DNA of 64,000 nt from NCBI GenBank assembly GCA_020638595.1, contig JACKIG010000007.1, forward strand, positions 62,001-126,000, in the 5' to 3' direction. This document shows positions 50,699 to 59,230 of the stretch, piece by piece. The position numbers and the translations under genes were made by a program. The notes under the pieces are model-generated. The model made no database searches, was not told where the DNA came from, and saw only the letters and a program-made list of their open reading frames with translations. Numbering within the stretch: the first letter of the stretch is position 1; each line of letters opens with the position of its first letter. The stretch is from Rhodospirillaceae bacterium (GTDB lineage: Bacteria > Pseudomonadota > Alphaproteobacteria > DSM-16000 > Inquilinaceae).

Positions 50699-52146
50699 GC
50701 GCAGCCTTGATCAATCCGGTGGCGGTGCTGCTGCTGGCGCCGATCCTGGCGGCGGCGGTGCTGGCGCTGGCGCCCGGATACCGGCTGGGCGCCCGCATCA
50801 ACGTGGCGGCCGCGCTGGTGACGTTCGCGGCGGCGGTGACGATGGTCTTCGCCGACCGGCCGGTGCCGGGCGACTACCTGCTGGTGGACGACCTGAACAT
50901 CGTCTTCGTCGCGCTGAACACCTTCGTCGGCCTGACCACCAGCGTGTTCAGCGCCGGCTATATCGCGCACGAGCTGGACAGCGGCCGGCTGACGCCCGCC
51001 TATCTGCGCTTCTACCACGCCATGTACCAGGTGCTGATGTTCGCCATGAACCTGGCGCTCTTGGCCAACAATATCGGGCTGATGTGGGTTGCGGTGGAGC
51101 TGGCGACGCTGACCACCGTGGTCATGGTCGGCCTCTATCGCACCCCGGCGGCGCTGGAAGCGGCGTGGAAATACTTCATCCTCGGCAGCGTCGGCATCGC
51201 GCTGGCGCTGTTCGGCACCATCCTGGTCTACATGGCGGCCCAGCCGGTGGTGGGCGAAGGGATGGCTGGCATGGTGTGGACGGTGCTGATCGCGCACGCC
51301 GCCGATTTCGATCCGGCCCTTTTGAACGTCGCCTTCGTCTTCCTGCTGCTGGGGTACGGCACGAAGGTGGGGTTGGCGCCCTTGCATGCCTGGCTGCCGG
51401 ACGCCCATGCAGAGGGGCCGACGCCGATCTCCGCCGTCCTTTCCGGCCTGCTGCTGAACGTCGCCCTCTACGCCGTGCTGCGCTTCAAGCTGCTGCTGGC
51501 CGCCAACCCGCTGGCGATCGCGCCGGGACCGCTGATGGTGGGGATGGGGACGACCTCGCTGGTGTTCGCCGCGGTGATGCTGTACCGGCGCCGCGACATC
51601 AAGCGGCTGTTCGCCTATTCCTCCATCGAGCATATGGGCGTCATCGTCTTCGCCTTCGGCATGGGCGGGCCCTTGGCCAACTTCGCCGGCCTGCTGCACA
51701 TGTGCATGCACAGCCTGACCAAGTCGGCGATCTTTTTCGGCGTCGGCCATATCAGCCAGGTCAAGGGCACCCAGAAAATCGCCGAGATCCGGGGCCTGAC
51801 CGAAACCCATCCCTGGCTGGGCTGGGGGCTGGTGGCCGGCGTGGTGGCCATCGCCGGCCTGCCGCCGCTCGGCATTTTCATGAGCGAGTTCCTGGTCGTC
51901 AGTTCCACCTTCGCGCGGGAGCCGTTGCTGGCCATCCCGCTGGTGGCGGGCCTGCTGCTCGCGTTCGGCGCCCTCCTGCTGCGGGTGAACGGCCTGGCGT
52001 TCGGCGAGCCGGTGGGCAGCACCGACCCGGTCAAGGGCTCGTGCGTGCCCATGTATGCCCATCTGGCCCTGGTGCTGGGGGCCGGCATCTATCTGCCGGC
52101 GCCGCTGGTCGCCTGGTTCCAGAACGTGGCAAGCGTGCTGGGATAG
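50695..52146 (+). CDS. hyfF: Hydrogenase-4 component F-like antiporter subunit
   Basis: 483 aa, NuoL/M/N-type pump subunit. Contains VDDLNIVFVALNTFVGLTTSVFSAGYI, ALLANNIGLMWVAVELATLTTVVMVGLY, GLAPLHAWLPDAHAEGPTPISAVLSGLLLNVALYAVL, RRRDIKRLFAYSSIEHMG and HMCMHSLTKSAIFFGVGHI; key Glu, Lys and His residues present. GTG start overlaps hyfE. Confidence 0.94.
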   Translation: MSAALINPVAVLLLAPILAAAVLALAPGYRLGARINVAAALVTFAAAVTMVFADRPVPGDYLLVDDLNIVFVALNTFVGLTTSVFSAGYIAHELDSGRLTPAYLRFYHAMYQVLMFAMNLALLANNIGLMWVAVELATLTTVVMVGLYRTPAALEAAWKYFILGSVGIALALFGTILVYMAAQPVVGEGMAGMVWTVLIAHAADFDPALLNVAFVFLLLGYGTKVGLAPLHAWLPDAHAEGPTPISAVLSGLLLNVALYAVLRFKLLLAANPLAIAPGPLMVGMGTTSLVFAAVMLYRRRDIKRLFAYSSIEHMGVIVFAFGMGGPLANFAGLLHMCMHSLTKSAIFFGVGHISQVKGTQKIAEIRGLTETHPWLGWGLVAGVVAIAGLPPLGIFMSEFLVVSSTFAREPLLAIPLVAGLLLAFGALLLRVNGLAFGEPVGSTDPVKGSCVPMYAHLALVLGAGIYLPAPLVAWFQNVASVLG

Positions 52147-52169
52147 GCGAGGGGGGGAAGGGACCGCCG

Positions 52170-53677
52170 ATGCCGTCGCTCTATGATCTGGTCCGCCAGG
52201 GCGAGCGGGTGGCCGGCCACCGGCCCTGGCCACGTGCGGTCGTCGGACCGGGGGGCTGGGGACGGGCGGCCGCGGCGCTCGCCGGCGGCGAGCTGGCGCT
52301 GCTCGGCCTGTGGGGGAGCCGGCGGCCGTCCACATGGCTCTGTTCGAACTGGCAACGAACGGCATCGGTGTCCTCAGCCTCAGCTGCCCGGATGGCCGGT
52401 TCCCGTCGGTCGCCGCACGCCACCCGCCGGCCTTGCGGCTGGAGCGGACGATCCGCGACCTGTTCGGGCTGGAGGCCGAGGGTCTGACGGACATCCGGCC
52501 CTGGCTTGACCACGGGGGGTGGGGGGTGCGCCATCCGCTCGGCGGCAGGATTGATGCGATACCCGAACGAACACCCTACCCCTTCCTGCCGGCTGAAGGC
52601 GAGAGCCTGCACCAGATCCCGGTCGGTCCGGTGCATGCCGGCATCATCGAGCCGGGGCATTTCCGCTTCACCGCCAACGGCGAAACCGTCGTGCGCCTGG
52701 AAGAACGACTGGGCTATGTGCACAAGGGCGTCGAGGGCCTGATGGCCGGCGCGGATATCGCGACGGCCGCACGGCTGGCCGGCCGCATCTCCGGCGACAG
52801 CACCGTCGCCTACGCCGTCGCCTTCGCCCGCGCGGTCGAAGCGGCAGCGGCGGTCGAGGTCCCGACGCGGGCGGTGCACCTGAGGGCGCTGATGGCGGAG
52901 CTGGAGCGGCTGGCCAACCATTTCGGCGATATCGGCGCCGTCTGCAACGATGCCGCCTTCGCGCTGATGCAGGCCCATTGCGGCGTGCTGCGCGAGCGGG
53001 TGCTGCGGGCGGCCGATGCCTGTTTCGGCCACCGGCTGATGCGCGACCGCGTTGTGCCCGGCGGCGTGGCCGCCGACCTGGACGAGGCCGGCCGCGGGCA
53101 GCTGCGGGACTTGCTCGACCGCATCCGGCGCCGGTTTCCGGAACTGGTCGATCTCTACGACAACACGCCGTCGTTGCAGGACCGGACCGTTTCCACCGGC
53201 GTGCTGGCGCCGGCCCTGGCGCGCCACTATGCGGCCGGCGGGCATGTCGGCCGCGCCTCGGGCCGGGCGTTCGATGCGCGCCGAACCCCCGGCTATCCGC
53301 CCTATGACGGCCTGCGGTTCGATGTGCCGGTGCTGGAGGCCGGCGACGTCAACGCCCGGGTGTGGATCCGCATCCGCGAGGTGGAACAGAGCCTGGGCCT
53401 GGTCGACCAGCTGCTGGCCGACCTGCCGGCAGGCCCGCTGGCCGTCGAACTGCCATGCATGGCCGGCGAGGGCATGGCGCTGGTCGAGGCCTTTCGTGGC
53501 GACGTACTGGTGTGGCTGCGGCTGGACCCCGACGGCCGGGTTGCACGCTGCCACCTGCGCGATGCGTCCTGGTTCCAATGGCCTCTGCTGGAGGCGGCGA
53601 TCGAAGGCTGCATCGTTGCCGACTTCCCGTTGTGCAACAAGTCGTTCAACTGCTCGTATTCCGGGCATGACCTGTGA
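52170..53677 (+). CDS. hyfG: Hydrogenase/NADH dehydrogenase large-subunit-like protein (HyfG/NuoCD type), frameshifted
   Basis: NuoC-like N-terminal and NuoD-like C-terminal domains, about 502 residues. Residues 1-48 (MPSLYDLVRQGERVAGHRPW) are read from 52170; after LLGLWG the frame must move to continue as EPAAVHMALFE, because a run of five G at 52312-52316 has one base fewer than needed. The downstream part alone starts at GTG 52310. The [NiFe]-ligand motif CGxCG is replaced by RLAGRISGDST and the C-terminal CxxC by FNCSYSGHDL, so it cannot hold the metal centre. Either a sequencing error in the G run or a real mutation. Confidence 0.82.
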
Positions 53678-53687
53678 AGACCCGCCG

Positions 53688-54224
53688 ATGCGCAAGATCC
53701 TGTTCACCGGCCTGTTGAGGCCGCCGCTGACGGAGCCGGCACCCCGGCCCGACGATGGCGCACTGGCGGAACTGGGCCGGCAGCTGGACCGGGCCGCGCG
53801 CCGCCGCCTGGGCCGCAGCCTGGCCATCCGCCAGGTCGATGCCGGCTCCTGCAACGGCTGCGAGCTGGAGATCCACGCCCTCTCCAACGCCTTCTACGAT
53901 GTCGAGCGCTTCGGCATCCACTTCGTCGCCTCCCCCCGCCACGCCGACGTGCTGATGGTCACGGGTCCGGTCACGAAATCCATGCGCGAGGCGCTGGAAC
54001 GCACCTACGCCGCCACCCCGGCGCCCAAATGGGTGGTCGCCGTCGGCGACTGCGGCGTCGATGGCGGCTGCTTTGCCGGCAGCTATGCCGTCGTCGGCGG
54101 CGTGTCGGCCGTCGTGCCGGTGGACCTGCACATCCGCGGCTGCCCGCCCTCGCCAACGGCGCTGCTGCAGGGCCTGCTGGCGTTGCTGGAGCAGGCGAGC
54201 GCATCCTCCGCGGCACGCCCGTAG
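53688..54224 (+). CDS. hyfI: NuoB-like small subunit (HyfI type)
   Basis: 178 aa. Carries the [4Fe-4S] N2-type ligand set: DAGSCNGCELEIHAL (adjacent-type CxxC), VGDCGVDGGCFAGSYAV and IRGCPPSPTALLQGLLALLE. N-terminal 40 residues are basic and helical. ATG at 53688; ATG at 53667 would overlap the large-subunit stop. Last gene of the complex. Confidence 0.93.
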   Translation: MRKILFTGLLRPPLTEPAPRPDDGALAELGRQLDRAARRRLGRSLAIRQVDAGSCNGCELEIHALSNAFYDVERFGIHFVASPRHADVLMVTGPVTKSMREALERTYAATPAPKWVVAVGDCGVDGGCFAGSYAVVGGVSAVVPVDLHIRGCPPSPTALLQGLLALLEQASASSAARP

Positions 54225-54251
54225 GCCGGCCCCAGCGCAGCGCGAGCCGGC
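54224..54251. repeat. 28-bp direct repeat, left of higBA
   Basis: Starts GGCCGGCCCCAGCGCAGCGC and continues to 54251 as GAGCCGGC. 25 of 28 bases match the copy at 54942-54969 in the same orientation. Confidence 0.6.
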
Positions 54252-54314
54252 GTGCGGCGATGGCACTGCCGCGTCCGATATCGGCTTCGCCTCGATCACG
54301 ACCTGTGAATCCGT

Positions 54315-54328
54315 TTGTCAATTGACAA
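54315..54328. promoter_or_regulatory. Palindromic operator of higBA
   Basis: TTGTCAATTGACAA is a perfect 14-bp palindrome 29 bp before the higB start; it contains TTGACA, so antitoxin binding would mask a -35 element. Autoregulation of this kind is usual for higBA. Confidence 0.6.
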
Positions 54329-54356
54329 GCGACAGGCGACAATCAACGCTATCTGC

Positions 54357-54635
54357 ATGATCGTCTCCTTCAAGCATCGGGGGCTGAAGGCGCTCCACGA
54401 GGGTCGCACGGCAAAGCGCGTCGCTCCGGAGCATCTCGCGAAACTGAAGGACATTCTCGGTGTGCTCGATTGCAGCAGCAGGCCGGAAGACATGGACCTG
54501 CCGGGCTTCCGGCTTCACGCCTTGAAGGGCGAGCGGAAGGGACACCATGCCGTCAGCGTATCCGGCAACTGGCGTGTGACGTTTCGTTTCGAGGACGGCC
54601 ACGCCGCCGATGTGGACTACGTCGACTACCATTGA
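54357..54635 (+). CDS. higB: HigB-type toxin (RelE/ParE family)
   Basis: 92-aa ribosome-dependent mRNA interferase type. MIVSFKHRGLKALHEGRTAKRVAPEHLAKLKDIL, DMDLPGFRLHALKGERKGHHAVSVSGNWRVTFRFEDGHAADVDYVDYH matches plasmid-maintenance killer HigB. Followed by higA after 14 bp; toxin-first order is characteristic of higBA. Confidence 0.93.
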   Translation: MIVSFKHRGLKALHEGRTAKRVAPEHLAKLKDILGVLDCSSRPEDMDLPGFRLHALKGERKGHHAVSVSGNWRVTFRFEDGHAADVDYVDYH

Positions 54636-54649
54636 TCGGGGATCGAGAC

Positions 54650-54934
54650 ATGGCGATGCAGAACCCACCCCATCCCGGCGGAATCGTCAGGCGGCAGTGC
54701 CTGGAACCCTTGGGGCTCTCGGTGACACGGGCAGCCCAAGGGCTGGGTGTCACCCGCCAGGCGCTTTCAGAACTGGTGAACGAAAAGGCCGGCATCTCCG
54801 TCGAAATGGCCATCCGCCTGTCCAAGGCCTTCGGGTCGTCGCCCGAGACGTGGCTGGGCATGCAGATGGCCTATGACCTGTGGCAGATTCGCAATAGGGC
54901 GGACGAGATCGAGGTGGAACACTTCGCTGCGTAG
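54650..54934 (+). CDS. higA: HigA-type antitoxin
   Basis: 94 aa. HTH: HPGGIVRRQCLEPLGLSVTRAAQGLGVTRQALSELVNEKAGISVEMAIRLSKAFGSSPETWLGMQMAYDLW. Neutralises HigB and represses the pair. A short acidic C-terminus (DEIEVEHFAA). Confidence 0.94.
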   Translation: MAMQNPPHPGGIVRRQCLEPLGLSVTRAAQGLGVTRQALSELVNEKAGISVEMAIRLSKAFGSSPETWLGMQMAYDLWQIRNRADEIEVEHFAA

Positions 54935-54941
54935 CGCAGTC

Positions 54942-54969
54942 GGTCGGCCCCAGCGCAACGCGCGCCGGC
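54942..54969. repeat. 28-bp direct repeat, right of higBA
   Basis: GGTCGGCCCCAGCGCAACGC followed by GCGCCGGC. Eight bases after the higA stop. A related degenerate segment (TCGGGTGTCGCTTTCGCC, 55014-55031) follows and resembles the end of the tandem element at 46.2/46.6 kb. Confidence 0.6.
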
Positions 54970-55058
54970 ACGACGGGACGCCATGGCCGCGCCGGCGGGT
55001 GGCCGGCGCCATTTCGGGTGTCGCTTTCGCCGCAACCGCGGCCCACCGGGTCGCCGGC

Positions 55059-56441
55059 TCACACCGGCAGGCGGATGATGCAGCGCAGGCCGCCCATGGG
55101 GCTGTCGGCCAGGCGGATGTCGCCGCCGTGGGACCGGGCGATGTCGCGGGCGATGGTCAGGCCCAGGCCGGTGCCGCCGGTTTCCTGGTTGCGGGACGCT
55201 TCCACGCGGTAGAAGGGCTTGAAGACGCTCTCGCGCTCCGCCGCGGGAATGCCGGGGCCGTCGTCGTCGACGACGATCTCGAACGCCGCGCCGCGGCGGC
55301 CGGCGGCGACCTCGATACGGTGGGCATAGCGGCGGGCATTGCCGACGATGTTGGCCAGGCAGCGCTTGAAGGACTGCGGGCGCAGCGGCAGCATCATCGT
55401 ATCGCGCACATTCAGGGCGACGATGGCCCCTTCGCGCCGTGCGGCACCGATCACCTCGCCCAGCAGCACCTCCAGGTCGGTCGGCTGCGGGACCTCGCCC
55501 CCCTCGCCGCGGGCGAAGGCCAGATAGGCCTCGATCATGTCCTCCATCTCGGCGACGTCGGTGCGCAGCTCCTCGTTCTCCGGTCCGTCGCCCAGCATGG
55601 CCAGCTGCAGCTTCATGCGGGTCAGCGGCGTGCGCAGGTCGTGGCTGACGCCGGCCAGCATCTCGGTGCGCTGGGCGATCTGGCGCTGGATGCGCTCGCG
55701 CATCACCAGGAAGGCGTGGGCGGCCTGGCGCACTTCCGTGGCGCCTTCCGGCTTGAAATTGGGGACGTCGCGGCCCTTGCCGAAGCCGTCGGCGGCAATG
55801 GCCAGCCTTCGGATCGGGCGGATCTGGTTGCGCATGAAAATGATGGCGACGGCGAACAGCACCACGCCGGATCCGACCATCCAGGCGATGAACACCTGAC
55901 TGGTGGAGCTGAACAGCCGGCGGCGCGGTACCAGGGTGCGCAGCGCCCCGTCCTGCATGACGACGGTGATGATCGCCCATTCGCCGGCGACTTCGGGGTC
56001 GATATGGAAGGGCTGGCCGATGCGCTCGCGCAGGGCCTCGCTCAGGCGCGAGCGGAGGATCTGGTTGGGCGCGGCCGGCTGTTCGGTCAGATGCGTCACG
56101 TCGGGGTCGATGGAGATGATCAGGTCCAGCGTTCGGGTGGCGCGGTCGAGGATCTGCTGCCGGGCCGCCGGATCGCCGGTCGCCTCCAGCTGTTCGATGA
56201 TCATGGCGATCTCGCCGACCACGCCTTCGGCCAGGCGCCGGGTCAGCGTGTCCCAGTGCCGATCGTAGAAATAATAGGCCGCCGTGACCTGCATCAGCAG
56301 CACCGGGGTCAGGATGATCATCAGCGACCGGCCGAACAGCGTGCGCGGCAGGAACCGCTTGATCCCCAGCCGCCGCCGGGCCGGCCGCTCGCCGGTGACG
56401 GCAAAGCCACGCTCCTGCCCGCTGCGGTCGGTGACGGCCAT
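55059..56441 (-). CDS. Sensor histidine kinase, EnvZ-like
   Basis: 460 aa. TM1 at ~39-59 (LMIILTPVLLMQVTAAYYFY), periplasmic sensor, TM2 near 175 (WMVGSGVVLFAVAIIFM), HAMP, HisKA with AGVSHDLRTPLTRMKLQLAML, HATPase with NARRYAHRIEVAAG, VDDDGPGIPAAERE and GGTGLGLTIARDIARSHGG. 1-bp overlap with the response regulator. Likely osmolarity or envelope sensing. Confidence 0.95.
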   Translation of the reverse strand: MAVTDRSGQERGFAVTGERPARRRLGIKRFLPRTLFGRSLMIILTPVLLMQVTAAYYFYDRHWDTLTRRLAEGVVGEIAMIIEQLEATGDPAARQQILDRATRTLDLIISIDPDVTHLTEQPAAPNQILRSRLSEALRERIGQPFHIDPEVAGEWAIITVVMQDGALRTLVPRRRLFSSTSQVFIAWMVGSGVVLFAVAIIFMRNQIRPIRRLAIAADGFGKGRDVPNFKPEGATEVRQAAHAFLVMRERIQRQIAQRTEMLAGVSHDLRTPLTRMKLQLAMLGDGPENEELRTDVAEMEDMIEAYLAFARGEGGEVPQPTDLEVLLGEVIGAARREGAIVALNVRDTMMLPLRPQSFKRCLANIVGNARRYAHRIEVAAGRRGAAFEIVVDDDGPGIPAAERESVFKPFYRVEASRNQETGGTGLGLTIARDIARSHGGDIRLADSPMGGLRCIIRLPV

Positions 56442-57130
56442 CAGATGTCCGGCTTCAGCACATAGCCTTCGCCGCGCACCGTCTGGATGTATCGGGGCTG
56501 GCGCGGGTCGGGCTCGATCTTGCGGCGCAGGCGTGTGACCTGGACGTCGACGGTGCGGGCGTTGCCGGAAATGCGGCTGCGCTCGCTCATCTCGTCGCGC
56601 GACACGGTTTCGCCCGGCTGCTGGGCCAGCACCCGCAGCAATCCCAGTTCTGCCGTGGTCAGGTGCACGAACTCCTCACCCCGGCGCAGCTCGCCCCGTT
56701 CCGGGTCGAAAACGAATGCGCCCAGCTTCAGCGGCGCCGATGGCGGCGGGGGTGCGGGGGCGACGCGCCTGAGGATGCTCTGGATGCGCAGCAGCAGCTC
56801 GCGCGGCTCGAACGGCTTGGGCAGATAGTCGTCGGCGCCCGACTCCAGCCCGGCGATGCGGTCTTCCGGTTCGCCCATCGCCGTCAGCACCAGGATCGGC
56901 ATCGCGAGATCGTGCCTGAGGGCGGCGGTCAGTTGCAGCCCATTCTCGCCCGGCATCATCACGTCGACGATCATCAGGTCGAAACGGAACGCCGCCAGCT
57001 TCGCCCTCGCTTCGACCGCATCGGCGGCCGTGGTGACGACGAAACCGTTGTCGACCAGGTACTTGCGCAACAGCGCCCGCAGCCGGGTATCGTCATCGAC
57101 GACCAGGATATGGGGGGAATCCGCCTCCAT
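56441..57130 (-). CDS. OmpR-family response regulator
   Basis: 229 aa. Receiver with DDDTRL acidic pocket, phospho-Asp in LMIVDVMMPGENG, Lys in YLPKPFEPRELL; C-terminal winged helix (LTTAELGLLRVLAQQPGETVSRDEMSE, RTVDVQVTRLRRKIEPDPRQPRYIQTVRGEGYVL). Downstream of a MarR regulator in the petP-petR order known from Rhodobacter, so probably the PetR-type regulator. Confidence 0.95.
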   Translation of the reverse strand: MEADSPHILVVDDDTRLRALLRKYLVDNGFVVTTAADAVEARAKLAAFRFDLMIVDVMMPGENGLQLTAALRHDLAMPILVLTAMGEPEDRIAGLESGADDYLPKPFEPRELLLRIQSILRRVAPAPPPPSAPLKLGAFVFDPERGELRRGEEFVHLTTAELGLLRVLAQQPGETVSRDEMSERSRISGNARTVDVQVTRLRRKIEPDPRQPRYIQTVRGEGYVLKPDI

Positions 57131-57163
57131 CGTTCGGGTATCCTAGCACAGCCGGCCGCCGGC

Positions 57164-57664
57164 TCATGCCCGCCGCGGTGGCTTGCCCTCCAGCACCTGA
57201 TCGCGGTTCGTTTCGTCGATGATGCCCAGCAGGACGGTGCGGAAGCCTTCCACCGCCTCCGCCCCGGCCTCGCGATAGGCCCGCGCCACCCGCTGGCGCT
57301 GGTTTTCCGACAGCTCGCATTCCAGGGCCTTGCCCTTGTCCGTCAGCTCCAGCAGGCGCTGGCGGCGGTCGCGGGTGCCGGGACGCTGCACGATGAAGCC
57401 CTGGCGGATCAGGTCGCCCAGCACCCGGCTCAAGCTCTGCTTGGTGATCTTCAGGATGCGCAACAACTCCGTGACGCTGATGCGCGGGTTGCGGCCGACG
57501 AAATAGATGACGCGATGATGCGCCCGCCCGAGGCCGAGCTTAGCCAGCATCTGGTCCGGCTCGGCCGTGAAGTCGCGATACGCGTAGAACAGCAGCTCGA
57601 TCCCGTAGCGCAGTTCCTCATCGCGGAGGAAGAGGGGGTTCACGGGGGATTTTATGTCAGTCAT
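57164..57664 (-). CDS. MarR-family transcriptional regulator, PetP-like
   Basis: 166 aa. LFYAYRDFTAEPDQMLAKLGLGRAHHRVIYFVGRNPRISVTELLRILKITKQSLSRVLGDLIRQGFIVQ shows the winged HTH and matches PetP-like MarR proteins. 33 bp ahead of the OmpR gene on the same strand; divergent from ilvE. Confidence 0.9.
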   Translation of the reverse strand: MTDIKSPVNPLFLRDEELRYGIELLFYAYRDFTAEPDQMLAKLGLGRAHHRVIYFVGRNPRISVTELLRILKITKQSLSRVLGDLIRQGFIVQRPGTRDRRQRLLELTDKGKALECELSENQRQRVARAYREAGAEAVEGFRTVLLGIIDETNRDQVLEGKPPRRA

Positions 57665-57675
57665 GCTGACGCATA

Positions 57676-57704
57676 TTGACAGGGAGAACGCACAATGTTA
57701 CAAG
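57676..57704 (+). promoter_or_regulatory. Possible ilvE promoter
   Basis: TTGACA (57676-57681), 17-bp spacer, TACAAG (57699-57704, weak -10), 45 bp before the ilvE ATG. The same spacer overlaps the MarR gene start region, so that regulator could bind here. Confidence 0.35.
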
Positions 57705-57749
57705 CCTCCCATCGTCACAGACATAAATGAACAACTGAAGCGCCAAACC

Positions 57750-58649
57750 ATGAGTGTGATTCCATTTGATGATCGAGACGGTGTCATCTGGCACAACGGC
57801 ACAATGGTGCCCTGGCGCCAGGCGAACATCCACGTGCTCAGTCACGGCCTGCATTACGCCAGTTGTGTATTCGAAGGCGAGCGGGTTTACAACGGCACCA
57901 TATTCAAGCTGACGGAGCATTCCGAGCGTTTGCAGGCCAGCGCGCGGATTCTGGGCTTCGATTTGCCGTATACGGTGGCGGAGATCGACGAGGCTTCGCG
58001 CGCCGTCGTCGCCGCCAACGGCATCGGCGACGGCTATGTGCGCCCGGTGGCCTGGCGCGGGTCGGAGATGATGGGCGTGTCCGCCCAGGCGACGCGCATC
58101 AACGTCGCCATCGCCACCTGGCCATGGCCCAGCTATTTCGACCCGGAGGCGCGCAAGAAGGGCATCGCGCTGAAGACGTCGCCCTGGCGCCGTCCGGCAC
58201 CCGACACGGCGCCCGTGCATTCCAAGGCTGCCGGGCTCTACATGATCTGCACCATGAGCAAGCACGCGGCGGAGAACGAGGGCTTCCACGACGCGCTGAT
58301 GCTCGACTACCGCGGTCAGGTGGCGGAGGCGACCGGCGCCAACATCTTCCTGGCGATCGAAGGCCGCCTGCACACGCCGGTTCCGGACTGCTTCCTGGAC
58401 GGGATCACGCGGCGCACGGTCATCGAGCTGGCCAAGGCGCGCGGCCTGGAGGTGGTGGAGCGGGTGATCCGCCCCGAGGAGTTTGCCCAGGCGGCGGAAG
58501 TCTTCCTGACCGGCACGGCGGCAGAGGTCACGCCCGTGGGGCGCATCGACGACTATCGCTTCACCCCGGGCCGGGTGACGGAGATGTTGAGCGAGGACTA
58601 CGCAGCCCTCGTCCGGCGCCCGCAGGTGGCAGCCGCGGCGGCGGAATAG
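57750..58649 (+). CDS. ilvE: Branched-chain amino-acid aminotransferase
   Basis: 299-aa fold-type IV PLP transaminase. VIWHNGTMVPWRQANIHVLSHGLHYASCVFEGERVY, RPVAWRG, PVHSKAAGLYMICTMSK (PLP Lys), DYRGQVAEATGANIFL and TGTAAEVTPVGRID are canonical. ATG at 57750; upstream in-frame ATGs fall in the promoter region. Confidence 0.95.
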   Translation: MSVIPFDDRDGVIWHNGTMVPWRQANIHVLSHGLHYASCVFEGERVYNGTIFKLTEHSERLQASARILGFDLPYTVAEIDEASRAVVAANGIGDGYVRPVAWRGSEMMGVSAQATRINVAIATWPWPSYFDPEARKKGIALKTSPWRRPAPDTAPVHSKAAGLYMICTMSKHAAENEGFHDALMLDYRGQVAEATGANIFLAIEGRLHTPVPDCFLDGITRRTVIELAKARGLEVVERVIRPEEFAQAAEVFLTGTAAEVTPVGRIDDYRFTPGRVTEMLSEDYAALVRRPQVAAAAAE

Positions 58650-58687
58650 CGGGCCCCGGCGCCCGACCACCCGGGGACCGTCCGCCC

Positions 58688-59206
58688 ATGCGCCGCGGCC
58701 GCCCGCTGGGGCTCGCCGCGGCGTGGGCCGGATTCGGCGTGATGGTGGCGGTTGGCATCTATCTGCCGGATATCGACCAGGGCTTGCCGTTCCTGACCCA
58801 CCGGTCCGGGCTGACGCATAGCGTGCTGCCGATCCTGGCGCTATGGCGCGTCCTGGCACCGGCGCTGGTCGGCGGCCTGGCCGTCGGTTTTGCCGTGACC
58901 TTGTCGGCCGACCTGTTCCCGGCGGCCTGGACGGGCTTCGCCACCATCCACCTGCCGTTTGCCGGCAGCATCGATTCGTATTCGGCGCCATGGCTGGCGG
59001 CGAACGTCGTCGCCGCCTGTGCCATCGCCCACCGCGAAGTCGCCTATGGCGATACCCGGCGGCTGCTGGTGCTGGCCTATCTGGCCGTCGCGCCGCTGGC
59101 GGCGGCGATCTACAGCATCGGCCATGAAGGTAAGATCCTGCCGCTGGCCACGTTCCTGGCCGTCTGGCTGGCGGTGATGGCGCTGGCGGGTGCCCGGGCA
59201 CGGTGA
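58688..59206 (+). CDS. YdjM-like (DUF457) membrane protein
   Basis: 172 aa with about four membrane helices. IYLPDIDQGLPFLTHRSGLTHSVLPILAL resembles the Asp/His metal-site motif (D-x-D ... HRxxTHS) of membrane-bound metal-dependent hydrolase YdjM. No activity has been shown for such proteins generally. 38 bp after ilvE. Confidence 0.75.
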   Translation: MRRGRPLGLAAAWAGFGVMVAVGIYLPDIDQGLPFLTHRSGLTHSVLPILALWRVLAPALVGGLAVGFAVTLSADLFPAAWTGFATIHLPFAGSIDSYSAPWLAANVVAACAIAHREVAYGDTRRLLVLAYLAVAPLAAAIYSIGHEGKILPLATFLAVWLAVMALAGARAR

Positions 59207-59230
59207 CGTCGGGCCGATTCGCCGTGCGGG

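Noticed and set aside
49858..52494. Reverse-strand frame of 878 codons
   Set aside because: Shadow of hyfE/hyfF and neighbours; Gln/His/Arg-rich, no motifs.
47079..54224. Annotation as an active [NiFe] hydrogenase 4 or formate hydrogenlyase
   Set aside because: Catalytic cysteines are missing and no maturation, ferredoxin or formate dehydrogenase genes are present.
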